Shown here: positions 1-8,645 of the stretch, in pieces
Layout of the letters: each line of letters opens with the position of its first letter
Numbering within the stretch: the stretch's first letter is position 1
From: Actinomycetes bacterium
Lineage (GTDB): Bacteria; Actinomycetota; Coriobacteriia; Anaerosomatales; Anaerosomataceae
NCBI GenBank assembly: GCA_022839745.1
Contig: JALHJB010000014.1
Coordinates: 1 to 64,000 of the forward strand
Direction: 5' to 3'
Length of the DNA: 64,000 nucleotides
The notes under the pieces: model-generated
What the model saw: only the letters and a program-made list of their open reading frames with translations
Database searches by the model: none
What the model was told of the DNA's origin: nothing
Position numbers and translations under genes: made by a program

Positions 1-357
<357 letters not shown>

Positions 358-519
358 GAGTCTCCTCCTTCTGGGATCTGCTGGCGACCGCGCCGGTCGC
401 GGGTAGAGATCCCGCCTCCGGCCTGCATCCCCTCGCGGCGCGAGAGTCGCAGTGTCGTGACCTGTTCTTCTGTGGTGCTATCTCGTGCTCGCTGTGCCGG
501 AGCGACAGCGTCTGATGCC

Positions 520-596
520 TGGTAGCGGCGACTGGACTCGAACCAGTGACATCACGGGTATGAACCGTGTGCTCTAACCAACTGAGCTACGCCGCC
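520..596 (-). tRNA. tRNA-Met (anticodon CAT)
   Basis: The minus strand folds as a 77-base cloverleaf: acceptor GGCGGCG, D-arm GCTCAGTTGGTTAGAGC, anticodon loop TTCATAC, T-arm loop GTTCGAGTC, and an encoded 3' CCA (520-522). The first acceptor pair is a G-U, so this looks like elongator Met or an Ile-CAU type rather than the initiator. It lies between tRNA-Thr and tuf. Confidence 0.95.
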
Positions 597-628
597 TCGA
601 GCCGGCCAGGCGGCCGGCACGTGGACGG

Positions 629-704
<76 letters not shown>

Positions 705-738
705 GAAACGTCTTGCGCGCGGCAAGACGGAGATGTCG

Positions 739-823
739 TGGTGGGAGCGCCTGGATTCGAACCAGGGTAGGCATAGCCAACGGGTTTACAGCCCGTCCCC
801 TTTAGCCACTCGGGCACACTCCC
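739..823 (-). tRNA. tRNA-Tyr (anticodon GTA)
   Basis: 85-base class II tRNA on the minus strand with acceptor GGGAGTG, a long variable arm, anticodon loop CTGTAAA and an encoded CCA (739-741). It is the first gene after the strong promoter at 887-916. Confidence 0.96.
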
Positions 824-886
824 GACAATAAAAAAGCCGTGCTCTATCACGTTTTCAAGTTGCTTGCCTGGCGACAGGCGAGTGGA

Positions 887-916
887 ATACTACTTCATCG
901 CCAAGAAGGGTGTCAA
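887..916 (-). promoter_or_regulatory. Promoter for the tRNA-Tyr/Thr/Met-tuf unit
   Basis: On the minus strand a consensus -35 TTGACA (911-916) is separated by 18 bases from a -10 TAGTAT (887-892), about 63 bases ahead of the tRNA-Tyr 5' end. No coding gene lies between. This fits a strong sigma-70-type promoter feeding the tRNA genes and tuf. Confidence 0.75.
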
Positions 917-968
917 CGATTACAACGGTGCCGGGCGTGTCTATTTCCCCATTAACGGGAGCCGCCTG

Positions 969-1589
969 CTACCTCCCGGCGAGCGAGGCGTACACCGAAC
1001 CGACCAGACGCACCCCCGGGACGGCGGACTCCAGCTCGGCGATCGGCACGATCCGGCACCACGACATCCGGCCCTGCGCGAAAACAGGACGCGGGGTGAA
1101 CTGCTCCGCCTGGCGGGAGAACCACGAGCGTAGCGCGGGAAGAGGGATGACGCGCAGCTCGTCACGCTCGGTCCCGAGCTCGGAGAAGAAGACCGCGTCG
1201 GGCGAGTCGAGCAGAGCCGCGACTTCCGCTTCGGGACGCGGTACCGCCATCCGATAGTAGAGCAGCTCATCGGCCTGGGACGAATACAGCCACCCGGGCA
1301 TCTTGCTCGCTATATCCGCGGTCTCTTCGAGCGCGACCGTCGGCGACTCCATTCGATACATCGGGAGGGAGCGATCCCCGGCCTTCTCAGGATCGGTGCC
1401 GAAGTAGCAGTCCGCCTGGATCTTCGCGGCAACAGGTCTGCCGGCCAGCATGTAGCGGATGTCGACGCCATCGCTCACGACATGATCGCCAGCGGGGAAC
1501 GCGATCCTGACCCCGCCGTTCGCCGAGAGATAGGCGCCAACGACTCTCTTGGCGATCTCGTGAGTGAGTGCCGCACCTGTCAGGCCCAC
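969..1589 (-). CDS. Conserved-looking protein of unknown function between two tRNA genes
   Basis: 206 residues from a GTG start (1587-1589) preceded by GGGAGGT at good spacing. I do not recognise the family. It is soluble with no membrane segment or signal peptide. Residues about 40-65 contain DGVDIRYML...VAAKIQADCYFG, a D-to-K pattern faintly like PD-(D/E)XK folds, but this is too weak for a call. Two Trp-rich segments (KMPGWLYSS and RSWFSRQ) stand out. It sits between tRNA-Thr(TGT) upstream and tRNA-Tyr downstream on the same strand, in a place where most bacteria have no gene. Base composition resembles its neighbours. Confidence 0.7.
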   Translation of the reverse strand: MGLTGAALTHEIAKRVVGAYLSANGGVRIAFPAGDHVVSDGVDIRYMLAGRPVAAKIQADCYFGTDPEKAGDRSLPMYRMESPTVALEETADIASKMPGWLYSSQADELLYYRMAVPRPEAEVAALLDSPDAVFFSELGTERDELRVIPLPALRSWFSRQAEQFTPRPVFAQGRMSWCRIVPIAELESAVPGVRLVGSVYASLAGR

Positions 1590-1698
1590 GAAGGTACCTC
1601 CCGCACTCGGTGTCCAGAGTAGAGGCGCACGGCTGACCGAATCCTGTACTATGGTAACCCAGGGGCCGACATCTGTCGCACCGCGTCAGACAAAGGAA

Positions 1699-1722
1699 CG
1701 ACCCGGGGCGCTGCCCGGGTCG
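1699..1722 (-). terminator. Terminator hairpin after tRNA-Thr(TGT)
   Basis: CGACCCGGG pairs with CCCGGGTCG around a short loop, about 12 bases beyond the tRNA 3' end on the minus strand, and is followed by the T-rich GTTCCTTTGT. It separates the tRNA from the unknown gene at 969-1589. Confidence 0.75.
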
Positions 1723-1733
1723 ACTGGGTGCTC

Positions 1734-1808
1734 TGGAGCCGGCGGAGGGAATCGAACCCACAACCTATCGCTTACAAGGCGATTGCTCTACCGTTGAGCT
1801 ACGCCGGC
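1734..1808 (-). tRNA. tRNA-Thr (anticodon TGT)
   Basis: 75-base cloverleaf with acceptor GCCGGCG, anticodon loop CTTGTAA, T-loop GTTCGATTC and encoded CCA (1734-1736). It starts 42 bases after the sigH stop on the same strand, so it may be read through from sigH. Confidence 0.96.
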
Positions 1809-1850
1809 GTGGCGCCTATTGTAGCGACGCCGGCGCGACCGGGCTACCGG

Positions 1851-2498
1851 TCAGCACGCGCGGCAGACCTCGATCTGGAACTCGATCTTGCGCTTGATAC
1901 GCTGCAGTGCGTTATCGATCGACTTCACGCCTCGCTCCAGGGTGTCCGCGACCTCCTGATACGACTTGCCCGCCACGTAGAGGCGCAGCACCTCGGTCTC
2001 GAACGGCGAGAGCACCTGAAGGAATCCCTCGCGGATGCTCGCGGTCTCCCATGCGGCGATGACGATCTCGGCCGGATCGCACACCTCGCGTGCCGCGAGG
2101 ATATCGGCGAGGACGCGGTCTCCCTCGTCGTCCGCGCCTGTGGACCGGCTGAGAGACACGTACGAGTTGAGCGGCGAGTGCTTCTGGCGAGTGGCAGACT
2201 TGATCGCGGTGATGAGCTGGCGCGTGATGCACAGTTCCGCGAACGAACGGAAGCTCGCCTGCCGGTCAGGGTCGTAGTCCCTGATCGCCTTGTAGAGGCC
2301 GATCATCCCCTCCTGGATGACGTCATCACGATCGGCCCCAGCCAGGAAGTACGAACGCGCCTTGCACCGCACAAAACCCCGGTAGCGTGAGACAAGTGCC
2401 GCGCTTGCGGCCTCGTCGCCCTGTTGGGCGGCCTGGATGAGAGTCATCTCATCGCAGCGTTCGAGTCTACGTCGTGAGTCCCCAAGTGTCCTTTGCAA
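1851..2498 (-). CDS. sigH: RNA polymerase sigma factor SigH family
   Basis: About 215 residues. Region 2 carries GFVRCKARSYFLAGADRDD, VIQEGMIGLYKAIRDYDP and CITRQLITAIKSATRQKH, and region 4 carries SYQEVADTLERGVKSIDNALQRIKRK, all nearly identical in layout to Bacillus SigH (218 residues). In Bacillus SigH directs stationary-phase and sporulation-entry genes; here its regulon is unknown. I chose the TTG at 2496-2498, which has GGGAGGG upstream and keeps the conserved region 2.1 start (CDEMTLIQAAQQGDEAA). The ATG at 2445-2447 would cut into region 2.1, and the ATG at 2600 overlaps the promoter -10. Upstream neighbour yacP matches the Bacillus order. Confidence 0.92.
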   Translation of the reverse strand: MQRTLGDSRRRLERCDEMTLIQAAQQGDEAASAALVSRYRGFVRCKARSYFLAGADRDDVIQEGMIGLYKAIRDYDPDRQASFRSFAELCITRQLITAIKSATRQKHSPLNSYVSLSRSTGADDEGDRVLADILAAREVCDPAEIVIAAWETASIREGFLQVLSPFETEVLRLYVAGKSYQEVADTLERGVKSIDNALQRIKRKIEFQIEVCRAC

Positions 2499-2581
2499 AG
2501 CCCTATTCCCTCCCACACACCCCCACAGGTCCCCAGGGGGAGGAATGGCGCACGGTGCCGGCCGCGCCTTACAAGGTACTC

Positions 2582-2623
2582 GTGAATCTTTCACAACCAT
2601 AACATCGGGGAACGGGCTGTCAA
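2582..2623 (-). promoter_or_regulatory. sigH promoter with a small palindrome at the start point
   Basis: Minus strand -35 TTGACA (2618-2623), 16-base spacer, -10 TATGGT (2596-2601). Immediately downstream lies the inverted repeat GTGAA-AGA-TTCAC (2582-2594), placed where a repressor would block initiation. The transcript leader is about 90 bases. The repeat resembles half-sites of Rex operators but its 3-base centre is one short of the usual Rex spacing, so the binding protein is unknown. Confidence 0.55.
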
Positions 2624-2729
2624 CGGTTTCCGAGAAGCCTGAATAAGCCTGATGAGCTGGGGCGCGTTAAGGTTAGTCTGAGCTCAACTGATGCCGTCGG
2701 AACCCGTTGGACGTCAGGGTCCTCGCGTG

Positions 2730-3242
2730 TCAGCCGCGCCCGCCACGGGCCCATCGCGCAAGCACGCTGCTGATGGCGGGATCGATGCGGTCGGACAGCG
2801 GTGCCCGTGACGGGACACGGGCGGCACGGACGATGTCCGCCCCCGCATGACGGAGGTCCTCGACGAAGGACTCGGACGAGCGGATCGTGACGCTCCCCGC
2901 CCGGACCGCGTCGCGCGTGGCACCGTCGGAGGTCACCACCATCACCGTCTCGTCGCGTTCGCGCGCGCGATGCGCGAGCGCTTCGATCACCGTGTCGGCC
3001 GTTGTGCCCGCAGGCGAGAACATCACGGTGAGCTGACCGATGTGATGCGGCGAGCCGTCGGAGTGTGGGTTGCCGCCGCCATCGAACACGACGGTGACAC
3101 GCTCATCGCCGGTCGCCAGCGCGGTCAGGTCGCTCACCAGCCGGGCACGCGCCGAATCGATGTCATCTCGGACCAGCGGACCGTACTCGGGATGAGCGTG
3201 CAACACGTTGTAGCCGTCGATGATCAGCCGGTGCCGCCCCAT
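2730..3242 (-). CDS. yacP: YacP/Rae1-family NYN-domain ribonuclease
   Basis: 170 residues starting MGRHRLIIDGYNVLHAHPEY, the hallmark of the NYN (PIN-like) fold, with conserved acidic residues DGYN near the start, VVFDGGGN in the middle and VVTSDGATRD later. In Bacillus this protein (Rae1) is a ribosome-associated endoribonuclease. The ATG at 3240-3242 overlaps the rlmB stop as TGATG, so translation is coupled. Neighbours rlmB and sigH match the Bacillus locus. Length is typical for the family. Confidence 0.9.
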   Translation of the reverse strand: MGRHRLIIDGYNVLHAHPEYGPLVRDDIDSARARLVSDLTALATGDERVTVVFDGGGNPHSDGSPHHIGQLTVMFSPAGTTADTVIEALAHRARERDETVMVVTSDGATRDAVRAGSVTIRSSESFVEDLRHAGADIVRAARVPSRAPLSDRIDPAISSVLARWARGGRG

Positions 3243-3970
3243 CAGCCGCGTCGGACCCACTCGAACGCCAGTACGGTGGCAGCCTGCGCGACATTGAGGG
3301 ACGAGACCCGTCCTGCCACGGGGATGGAGACCAGGAAGTCACACCGCTCGCGCACGAGGCGTGACAACCCCGCTCCCTCCGCTCCCAGGACAAGCGCCAG
3401 CCTGCCCTCCAGCGGCGCGTGCCAGAGGTCCTCCTCCGCCCGCTCATCGGCGCCCCCGACCCACATCCCCGCGTCTACCAGTGCCGTAACTGCCTGGCCG
3501 ATATTGGATACACGGACGATCGGGAGGTGCGCTGTGGCACCCGCTGACGCTTTGTGGACGATCGGCCCGATGCTTGCCGCACGGTCCTTCGGGATGATGA
3601 CCGCGCTGCCACCGGCGACCTCCACCGACCGGATGATCGCACCGAGGTTACCCGGGTCTGTGACATGATCAAGCACGACCACCAGCGCACGGGGCTGCCC
3701 GTCGATCGAGCGCAGGACCTGCTCGAGCTCGGCATACACGAACGGCGCAGCCTGCGCCATGACGCCCTGGTGGACGCCCCGTGGGCTCCGCTTGTCGAGA
3801 ACCGACCGCGCCACCTGCTCCACAGCCACTCCCGCCTCCGCGGCACGCTCCCGGATCTCCGCCACAACGGGACTGTGTTTGAGACCCTCGGCGAGCATGA
3901 CCCGCTCGAGCGGCAGTCCGGACCGAAGCGCCTCGAGGACCGCGTTGCGTCCTTCTATGAGGTCGGTCAC
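3242..3970 (-). CDS. rlmB: 23S rRNA (guanosine-2'-O-)-methyltransferase, TrmH/RlmB family
   Basis: 242 residues. The N-terminal substrate-binding part begins VTDLIEGRNAVLEALRSGLP, and the SPOUT methyltransferase domain has the three signature stretches: LDHVTDPGNLGAIIRSVEVAG, LALVLGAEGAGLSRLVRERC and IPVAGRVSSLNVAQAATVLAFE, which form the knotted SAM site. It 2'-O-methylates a 23S rRNA guanosine (G2251 in E. coli). The GTG at 3968-3970 lies 7 bases after the cysS stop; an open frame extends further upstream but only as an overlap with cysS. MrnC, which precedes it in Bacillus, is absent. Confidence 0.94.
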   Translation of the reverse strand: MTDLIEGRNAVLEALRSGLPLERVMLAEGLKHSPVVAEIRERAAEAGVAVEQVARSVLDKRSPRGVHQGVMAQAAPFVYAELEQVLRSIDGQPRALVVVLDHVTDPGNLGAIIRSVEVAGGSAVIIPKDRAASIGPIVHKASAGATAHLPIVRVSNIGQAVTALVDAGMWVGGADERAEEDLWHAPLEGRLALVLGAEGAGLSRLVRERCDFLVSIPVAGRVSSLNVAQAATVLAFEWVRRG

Positions 3971-3977
3971 GGTGTGA

Positions 3978-5483
3978 TCACCCGCGATCGCGGTATGAGA
4001 CGCGTGCGCCGGAGGGGGTGTCCTCGATGACGAAGCCGAGCGCGGCGAGACCATCGCGGACACCGTCAGCGGCGGCCCAGTTACGCTCGGAGCGTGCAAC
4101 CGCCCGTGCGGCGAGCAGCGCATCCACCGCGGCGTTGGCGTCACTGCCTTCGTAGCCGGCGAAGTCGCGCGCAAGGCCCAGCACCTCCGACGGATACTGG
4201 CTGTCGCTCTCCTGAGAAAGCACGGCGACGCCCAGCACACCGAGCAACTCGGCGATCGTGTCGCTCGCAACCTCTAGTCGAGCCGCATACCGCGCGTTGC
4301 CTCCGATGCCGTGACTCTCAAGGAACCCGTTCACAACGCGGACAAGGTCGAAAATGGCCGCCAGCGCGCCCGCAGTGTTGAAGTCATCGTCCATCGCCTC
4401 GACGAACGCCTCGCGGGCGGCCGCGGGGGCTGCCTCGAGCGCTTCGATGACAGACGCGGTCGCCTCGGGCAGCTCGACCACGGCGCGGTTGCGCTTGGCC
4501 CAGTTGAAGTTGCGGACCGGCGTGACCAGGCGCTCGTACGCGCGGACCGCCTCATCGAGGCGCTCAGTGGAGAAGTCGAGCGGGCTGCGGTAGTGCGTCT
4601 GCAGCATCAGCAGCCGCACGACAGGCGCCGAGTACCGCTCGAGCACGTCTCTGAGCAGGAGGAAGTTGCCGAGAGACTTGCTCATCTTCTCCTGGTTCAC
4701 CTGCAACAGTCCGCCGTGGAGCCAGTACCGCACGAACGGCTCGCCGGTGGCCGCCTCGGACTGGGCGATCTCGTTCTCATGATGCGGGAAGATGAGGTCG
4801 CTGGCACCGCCATGGATGTCGAAGGTCAGGCCGAGCTCACGCTCCGACATGACCGAGCACTCGAGGTGCCATCCCGGACGGCCCTCTCCCCACGGACTCG
4901 TCCAGTGAGGCTCACCGGGTTTGGCGGACTTCCACAACGCGAAGTCGAGGGGGTCCCGTTTGCGCTCGTCGACGTCTACGCGGGCGCCGCTCTCGAGGTC
5001 GTCGATATTGCGCCCGGAGAGCTTGCCATACTCAGGGAAACTGCGCACGGAGAAGTACACGTCTCCGTCGACCACGTATGCGTGTCCCCGCTCGATGAGC
5101 CGGCCCGTCATCTCGATCATGTCGTCGATCGTCTCCGTGGCCTTCGGCTGTACCGTAGGCCGCAGCACACCTAGGGCGTCCATCGCGCTCTGGAACGCGA
5201 GGGTGTACTCTGCAGCGACCTCGGCGGGCTGCCTGCCCTCCTCGTTCGCGCGCGCGATGATCTTGTCGTCGACGTCGGTGATGTTCTGCACGAAACGGAC
5301 GTCGAAACCGCGGAAGGTGAGATAGCGCCTGATCACATCGAAGGTCAGGAACGTCCGGGCGTTGCCGATATGGATGTGGTTGTACACGGTCGGCCCGCAC
5401 ACGTACATCGCGACCACGCCGGGCTCACGCGGCACGAACTCCTGCTTGCAGCGGGTGAGGGTGTTATAGACCCTGATCGCCAT
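3978..5483 (-). CDS. cysS: Cysteinyl-tRNA synthetase
   Basis: 501 residues, full length. Class I synthetase motifs are present: HIGN in YNHIHIGNARTFLTFD (about residue 36), the zinc-site cysteine in MYVCGPTVYN, WHLECSVMS and HGGASDLIFPHHENE in the catalytic core, and KMSKSLGN in QEKMSKSLGNFLLLRD. The C-terminal helical domain recognises tRNA-Cys. It overlaps the end of cysE by 20 bases, indicating a tight operon with cysteine synthesis upstream and rlmB downstream. Confidence 0.98.
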   Translation of the reverse strand: MAIRVYNTLTRCKQEFVPREPGVVAMYVCGPTVYNHIHIGNARTFLTFDVIRRYLTFRGFDVRFVQNITDVDDKIIARANEEGRQPAEVAAEYTLAFQSAMDALGVLRPTVQPKATETIDDMIEMTGRLIERGHAYVVDGDVYFSVRSFPEYGKLSGRNIDDLESGARVDVDERKRDPLDFALWKSAKPGEPHWTSPWGEGRPGWHLECSVMSERELGLTFDIHGGASDLIFPHHENEIAQSEAATGEPFVRYWLHGGLLQVNQEKMSKSLGNFLLLRDVLERYSAPVVRLLMLQTHYRSPLDFSTERLDEAVRAYERLVTPVRNFNWAKRNRAVVELPEATASVIEALEAAPAAAREAFVEAMDDDFNTAGALAAIFDLVRVVNGFLESHGIGGNARYAARLEVASDTIAELLGVLGVAVLSQESDSQYPSEVLGLARDFAGYEGSDANAAVDALLAARAVARSERNWAAADGVRDGLAALGFVIEDTPSGARVSYRDRG

Positions 5484-6177
5484 CCTCGTCCTCTCGTTGC
5501 TCCGCAGCCGCTCGTGGCGCGGGCGCCGCCTCGGCGTTCATGTCCTCATCGCGCGCAAGCCGCACCTCGATGCGGTCCATCCTGCGTTGCAGCGCACGGT
5601 ACATCTCAACGACCGGGTCTGGCAGGTCCTCGTGGTGCAAGTCGATCGATTCGACCCGCTTCCCCTCCCGCACGACGACGCGGCCCGGTACGCCGACCAC
5701 CGTGCAGTTGGGTGGAACCTCCGAGACCACCACGGCTCCGGCACCGACACGCGTCCCGCGCCCGATCCGGATGTTGCCAAGCACCGTGGCGCCGACGCCC
5801 ACCACCACGAAGTCCTCGAGCGTGGGGTGGCGCTTTCCGTGCTCCTTGCCCGTACCGCCAAGGGTGACGCCCTGATAGATGGTCACATCATCACCTATGA
5901 CGGTGGTCTCCCCGATCACGACGCCCATGCCGTGGTCGATGAAGAAACGGTCGCCGATCGTCGCCCCCGGATGGATCTCAACACCAGTGGCACGACGGAC
6001 GCGCTGACTGATCCGGCGAGCCAGCCACACATGGCCGGACCGGTGCAGCCGATGCGTCAGGCGATGCCACCATACCGCCCACAGTCCCGGGTAGTTGGTG
6101 AGCGCCGAGAAGGTCGAGGTGCACGCTGGATCGCGCTCCTTGACCGCGTTGATGTCCGCACGCAGTCGCGCGATCAT
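5464..6177 (-). CDS. cysE: Serine O-acetyltransferase
   Basis: 237 residues. The left-handed beta-helix repeats typical of SAT appear from about residue 67 (GVEIHPGATIGDRFFIDHG, VVIGETTVIGDDVTIYQGVTLGG, VVVGVGATVLGNIRIGRG). The catalytic DHGMG and the acetyl-CoA loop GGTGKEHGKRHP are intact. The enzyme makes O-acetylserine, the cysteine precursor. A hydrophilic, acidic 30-residue tail (ending in EDEDGDQGL) extends beyond the fold. It lies directly upstream of cysS, so cysteine supply and tRNA charging are co-expressed, as in Bacillus. Confidence 0.96.
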   Translation of the reverse strand: MIARLRADINAVKERDPACTSTFSALTNYPGLWAVWWHRLTHRLHRSGHVWLARRISQRVRRATGVEIHPGATIGDRFFIDHGMGVVIGETTVIGDDVTIYQGVTLGGTGKEHGKRHPTLEDFVVVGVGATVLGNIRIGRGTRVGAGAVVVSEVPPNCTVVGVPGRVVVREGKRVESIDLHHEDLPDPVVEMYRALQRRMDRIEVRLARDEDMNAEAAPAPRAAAEQREDEDGDQGL

Positions 6178-6288
6178 CTATCCAGGGCCTCCCATCGTAA
6201 CCGTCCGGGCGTCGGGTCGCATAACTATCACGTCACCCCAACGGGCATGTCAACCGTGAAGTCCCTGCCGGGGTGCGGCTGTCCGGGC

Positions 6289-7482
6289 TCACCGCCCAGG
6301 CCCACGCAGCAGCACCACCGCCTGCGCCGCCACGCCTTCCTCCCTTCCGGTGAAGCCCAGTCTCTCTGTCGTGGTGGCCTTGACACCCACACTGGTCACG
6401 TCCGCGCCGAGCGCGGAGGCGACGCACTCGCGCATCGCCTCACGGTGTGGCGCGATCTTCGGGTGCTCCAGTATGAGCACCATGTCGGCGTCCAGGAGCT
6501 CGAAACCGCGCTCCCGCATCAGTGCGGCGACCCGCTGCAGCAACTCGATGCTCGAGATGCCGGCGTATGCCGGATCGGAGTCAGGGAACAGCTTCCCGAT
6601 ATCGCCCTCACGCATCGCGCCGAGGATCGCGTCAATGAGCGCATGGACGAGCACATCGGCGTCGGAGTGTCCGACAAGTCCCTTGCTGTGCGGTATGGTC
6701 ACGCCGCCAAGCACGAGCGGCCGGCCCTCGGCGAACGCGTGCACGTCATAGCCCATGCCTACACGGATGTCATCCACGAACGACTCCCCTCGCCGCGCCC
6801 GCAAGACCCTGTCCACGATCGGCAGGTCCTCCGGCACGGTCACCTTCATGTTATCGCGCGGACCGGCGCACATCCGAACCCGCCCACCCGCGTGCTCCAC
6901 GAGCGACGCATCGTCGGTGCCGGCCCACCCCTCGGCCTCCGCGCGCCGATAGGCCTCACGCAGGGCGTCGGCGCGGAAGACCTGCGGGGTCTGCGCCGCC
7001 CAGATGGCGGCGCGGTCCGGAGTCGACAGCACTTCGCGATCGGGAGCGACCGTCTTGAGAGTGTCATATGACGGGTGGCCGACGACGACGCCCGCATACT
7101 CCGGCTCTCGCTCGAGCTCGGCGATAGCGGCCGCCACGAGGTCAGGGGTCACGAGCGGACGAGCACCATCGTGCACGAGGATGATCCCGCTTCCGGCGGG
7201 AACGGCCTCAAGGCCGGCGCCGACCGACGCCGTACGCGTGTCTCCGCCAGGAACGACAGCGACGATCTTGGCAGAACCGAGCAGCGTCACGGCCTCTCGC
7301 CGGTACTCATCGACGCGCTCCGGATGCACGACGACCACGATGGCGTCGACCCGGTCGCACGTGATGAACGCGTCAAGCGTGTGCGCGAGCACCGGGCGCC
7401 CCGCCACACGCGCAAGCTGCTTGCCGCCCTCGCGGCCGAGCCGCTCGCCGGTCCCTCCTGCGACGATGATCGCGGTGATCAC
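6289..7482 (-). CDS. ispDF: Bifunctional IspD/IspF enzyme of the MEP isoprenoid pathway
   Basis: 397 residues. The N-terminal half (1-225) is 2-C-methyl-D-erythritol 4-phosphate cytidylyltransferase: AIIVAGGTGERLG, VHDGARPLVTPDLV and ALREAYRRAEAEGWAGTDDASLVE. The C-terminal half (about 235-397) is MEcPP synthase: VGMGYDVHAF, GGVTIPHSKGLVGHSDADVLVHALIDAILGA and KATTTERLGFTGREEG with the zinc-binding D-x-H pair. The two steps are not consecutive, as in other IspDF fusions. The GTG start (7480-7482) overlaps the stop of the PIN/TRAM gene as GTGA. Confidence 0.96.
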   Translation of the reverse strand: MITAIIVAGGTGERLGREGGKQLARVAGRPVLAHTLDAFITCDRVDAIVVVVHPERVDEYRREAVTLLGSAKIVAVVPGGDTRTASVGAGLEAVPAGSGIILVHDGARPLVTPDLVAAAIAELEREPEYAGVVVGHPSYDTLKTVAPDREVLSTPDRAAIWAAQTPQVFRADALREAYRRAEAEGWAGTDDASLVEHAGGRVRMCAGPRDNMKVTVPEDLPIVDRVLRARRGESFVDDIRVGMGYDVHAFAEGRPLVLGGVTIPHSKGLVGHSDADVLVHALIDAILGAMREGDIGKLFPDSDPAYAGISSIELLQRVAALMRERGFELLDADMVLILEHPKIAPHREAMRECVASALGADVTSVGVKATTTERLGFTGREEGVAAQAVVLLRGPGR

Positions 7483-8531
7483 TCGTCGTTCACCGGCTTT
7501 GCGAATACCATCCTGCCCCCCGCCGTCTGCAGGACAGTGGTGACACTGACGTCGACGGCTGAACCCACGAGACTCGCGCCGCCGGCAACCACGACCATCG
7601 TCCCGTCGCCGAGGTACCCGACGCCCTGATCGCGCTCCTTGCCCTCCTTGGTGATCTCAATACGAAGGCCATCACCCGGCAGCAGCACCGGCTTGAGCGC
7701 ATCGGCGACCTCATGGATGTTCACCACGGTGGCTCCCTCCACTCTGGCGACCTTCGTGAGGTTGTGGTCGACCGTGAGCAGGGTCCCGCCGCTGGTCAAC
7801 GCCAAGCGTACGAGCTTAGCGTCGACAGTGGGAATCTCGGGGAAGTCCGCTTCGAGGACCTGCACCGACGCGGATCCGGAGGACAGCGACGTGAGCAGGT
7901 CGAGACCGCGACGTCCGCGTGCCCGTCGTCCATCATCAGCGGAGTCAGCGAGCGTCTGCAGCTCCATCAGCACGAACCGGGGAACACGTAGCGGGCCCTC
8001 AAGCAGGCCAGCCGTTGCGAGGTCGGCGAAGCGTCCATCGATGATGGCACTGGTGTCGAGCAGCTTCGGTGGCCTGGTGTCCACGGGTGTCGTTCCGCCG
8101 AGACCGAAGTGCAGCGTACCGTCGCGAGCGGGCAGCATGAACAGCGCGACTCCCGCGTACGCACACAGGATGAACAGGAGCGCGGTGGCCACGAATCCGA
8201 GCCAGAGCGGGCGCTCGATGTAGCGTAGGAGCGCCGAAGACAGTATGAAGGCGACGAGCAAGCCGACCAGCAGACCGACGGCGCCGAGCAGCAGCGCAGG
8301 CGTGTCCAGCTCGGACAGCCGTGCGCTGATAGCGCGACACGCCGTGTTGAACTCGCGTCCCGTTATGCCACCGAGGACATACCCTATCGAGGCTCCCAGT
8401 ATGATGAAGATGACGATGACGAATGTCTCTGAGTAACCTGTGGAGGTCGTCCAGTCGATCTGCTGCGAGACAGCGAACCCGCTGAGCGCGCCCGCGGTGA
8501 CGAGTATCGCCCGTGCGAGCTGTACGATCAT
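7479..8531 (-). CDS. Membrane-anchored PIN/TRAM-domain protein (YacL family)
   Basis: 350 residues. Four hydrophobic segments occupy about residues 5-145. A PIN nuclease-like domain follows (KLLDTSAIIDGRFADLATAG, with later acidic residues in TVDAKLVRLALTSGGTLLTVDHNL), then a C-terminal TRAM RNA-binding domain (GYLGDGTMVVVAGGASLVGSAVDVSVTTVLQTAGGRMVFA). The family sits between disA and ispD in many Firmicutes and Actinobacteria and is presumed to be an RNA-acting membrane protein. Its substrate is not known. An inverted repeat, ATCAGGT...ACCTGAT, lies at 8550-8568 just upstream; I cannot assign it a role. Confidence 0.93.
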   Translation of the reverse strand: MIVQLARAILVTAGALSGFAVSQQIDWTTSTGYSETFVIVIFIILGASIGYVLGGITGREFNTACRAISARLSELDTPALLLGAVGLLVGLLVAFILSSALLRYIERPLWLGFVATALLFILCAYAGVALFMLPARDGTLHFGLGGTTPVDTRPPKLLDTSAIIDGRFADLATAGLLEGPLRVPRFVLMELQTLADSADDGRRARGRRGLDLLTSLSSGSASVQVLEADFPEIPTVDAKLVRLALTSGGTLLTVDHNLTKVARVEGATVVNIHEVADALKPVLLPGDGLRIEITKEGKERDQGVGYLGDGTMVVVAGGASLVGSAVDVSVTTVLQTAGGRMVFAKPVNDE

Positions 8532-8645
8532 GTGTCCCGACGCCCGAGCATCAGGTCGCGTACCTGATGAGCGCCGTCACCTCCCTTCGAACCGAACATC
8601 GTTGGAAGTGGGTCTGGAATACGCCCGGCGACTCCGGGCGGAGCC

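Noticed and set aside
2582..2594. Calling GTGAA-AGA-TTCAC a Rex operator
   Set aside because: The centre is three bases where Rex sites have four, so the assignment is not safe.
2445..2600. Alternative sigH starts at ATG 2447 or ATG 2600
   Set aside because: The first removes part of conserved region 2.1; the second lies inside the promoter -10.
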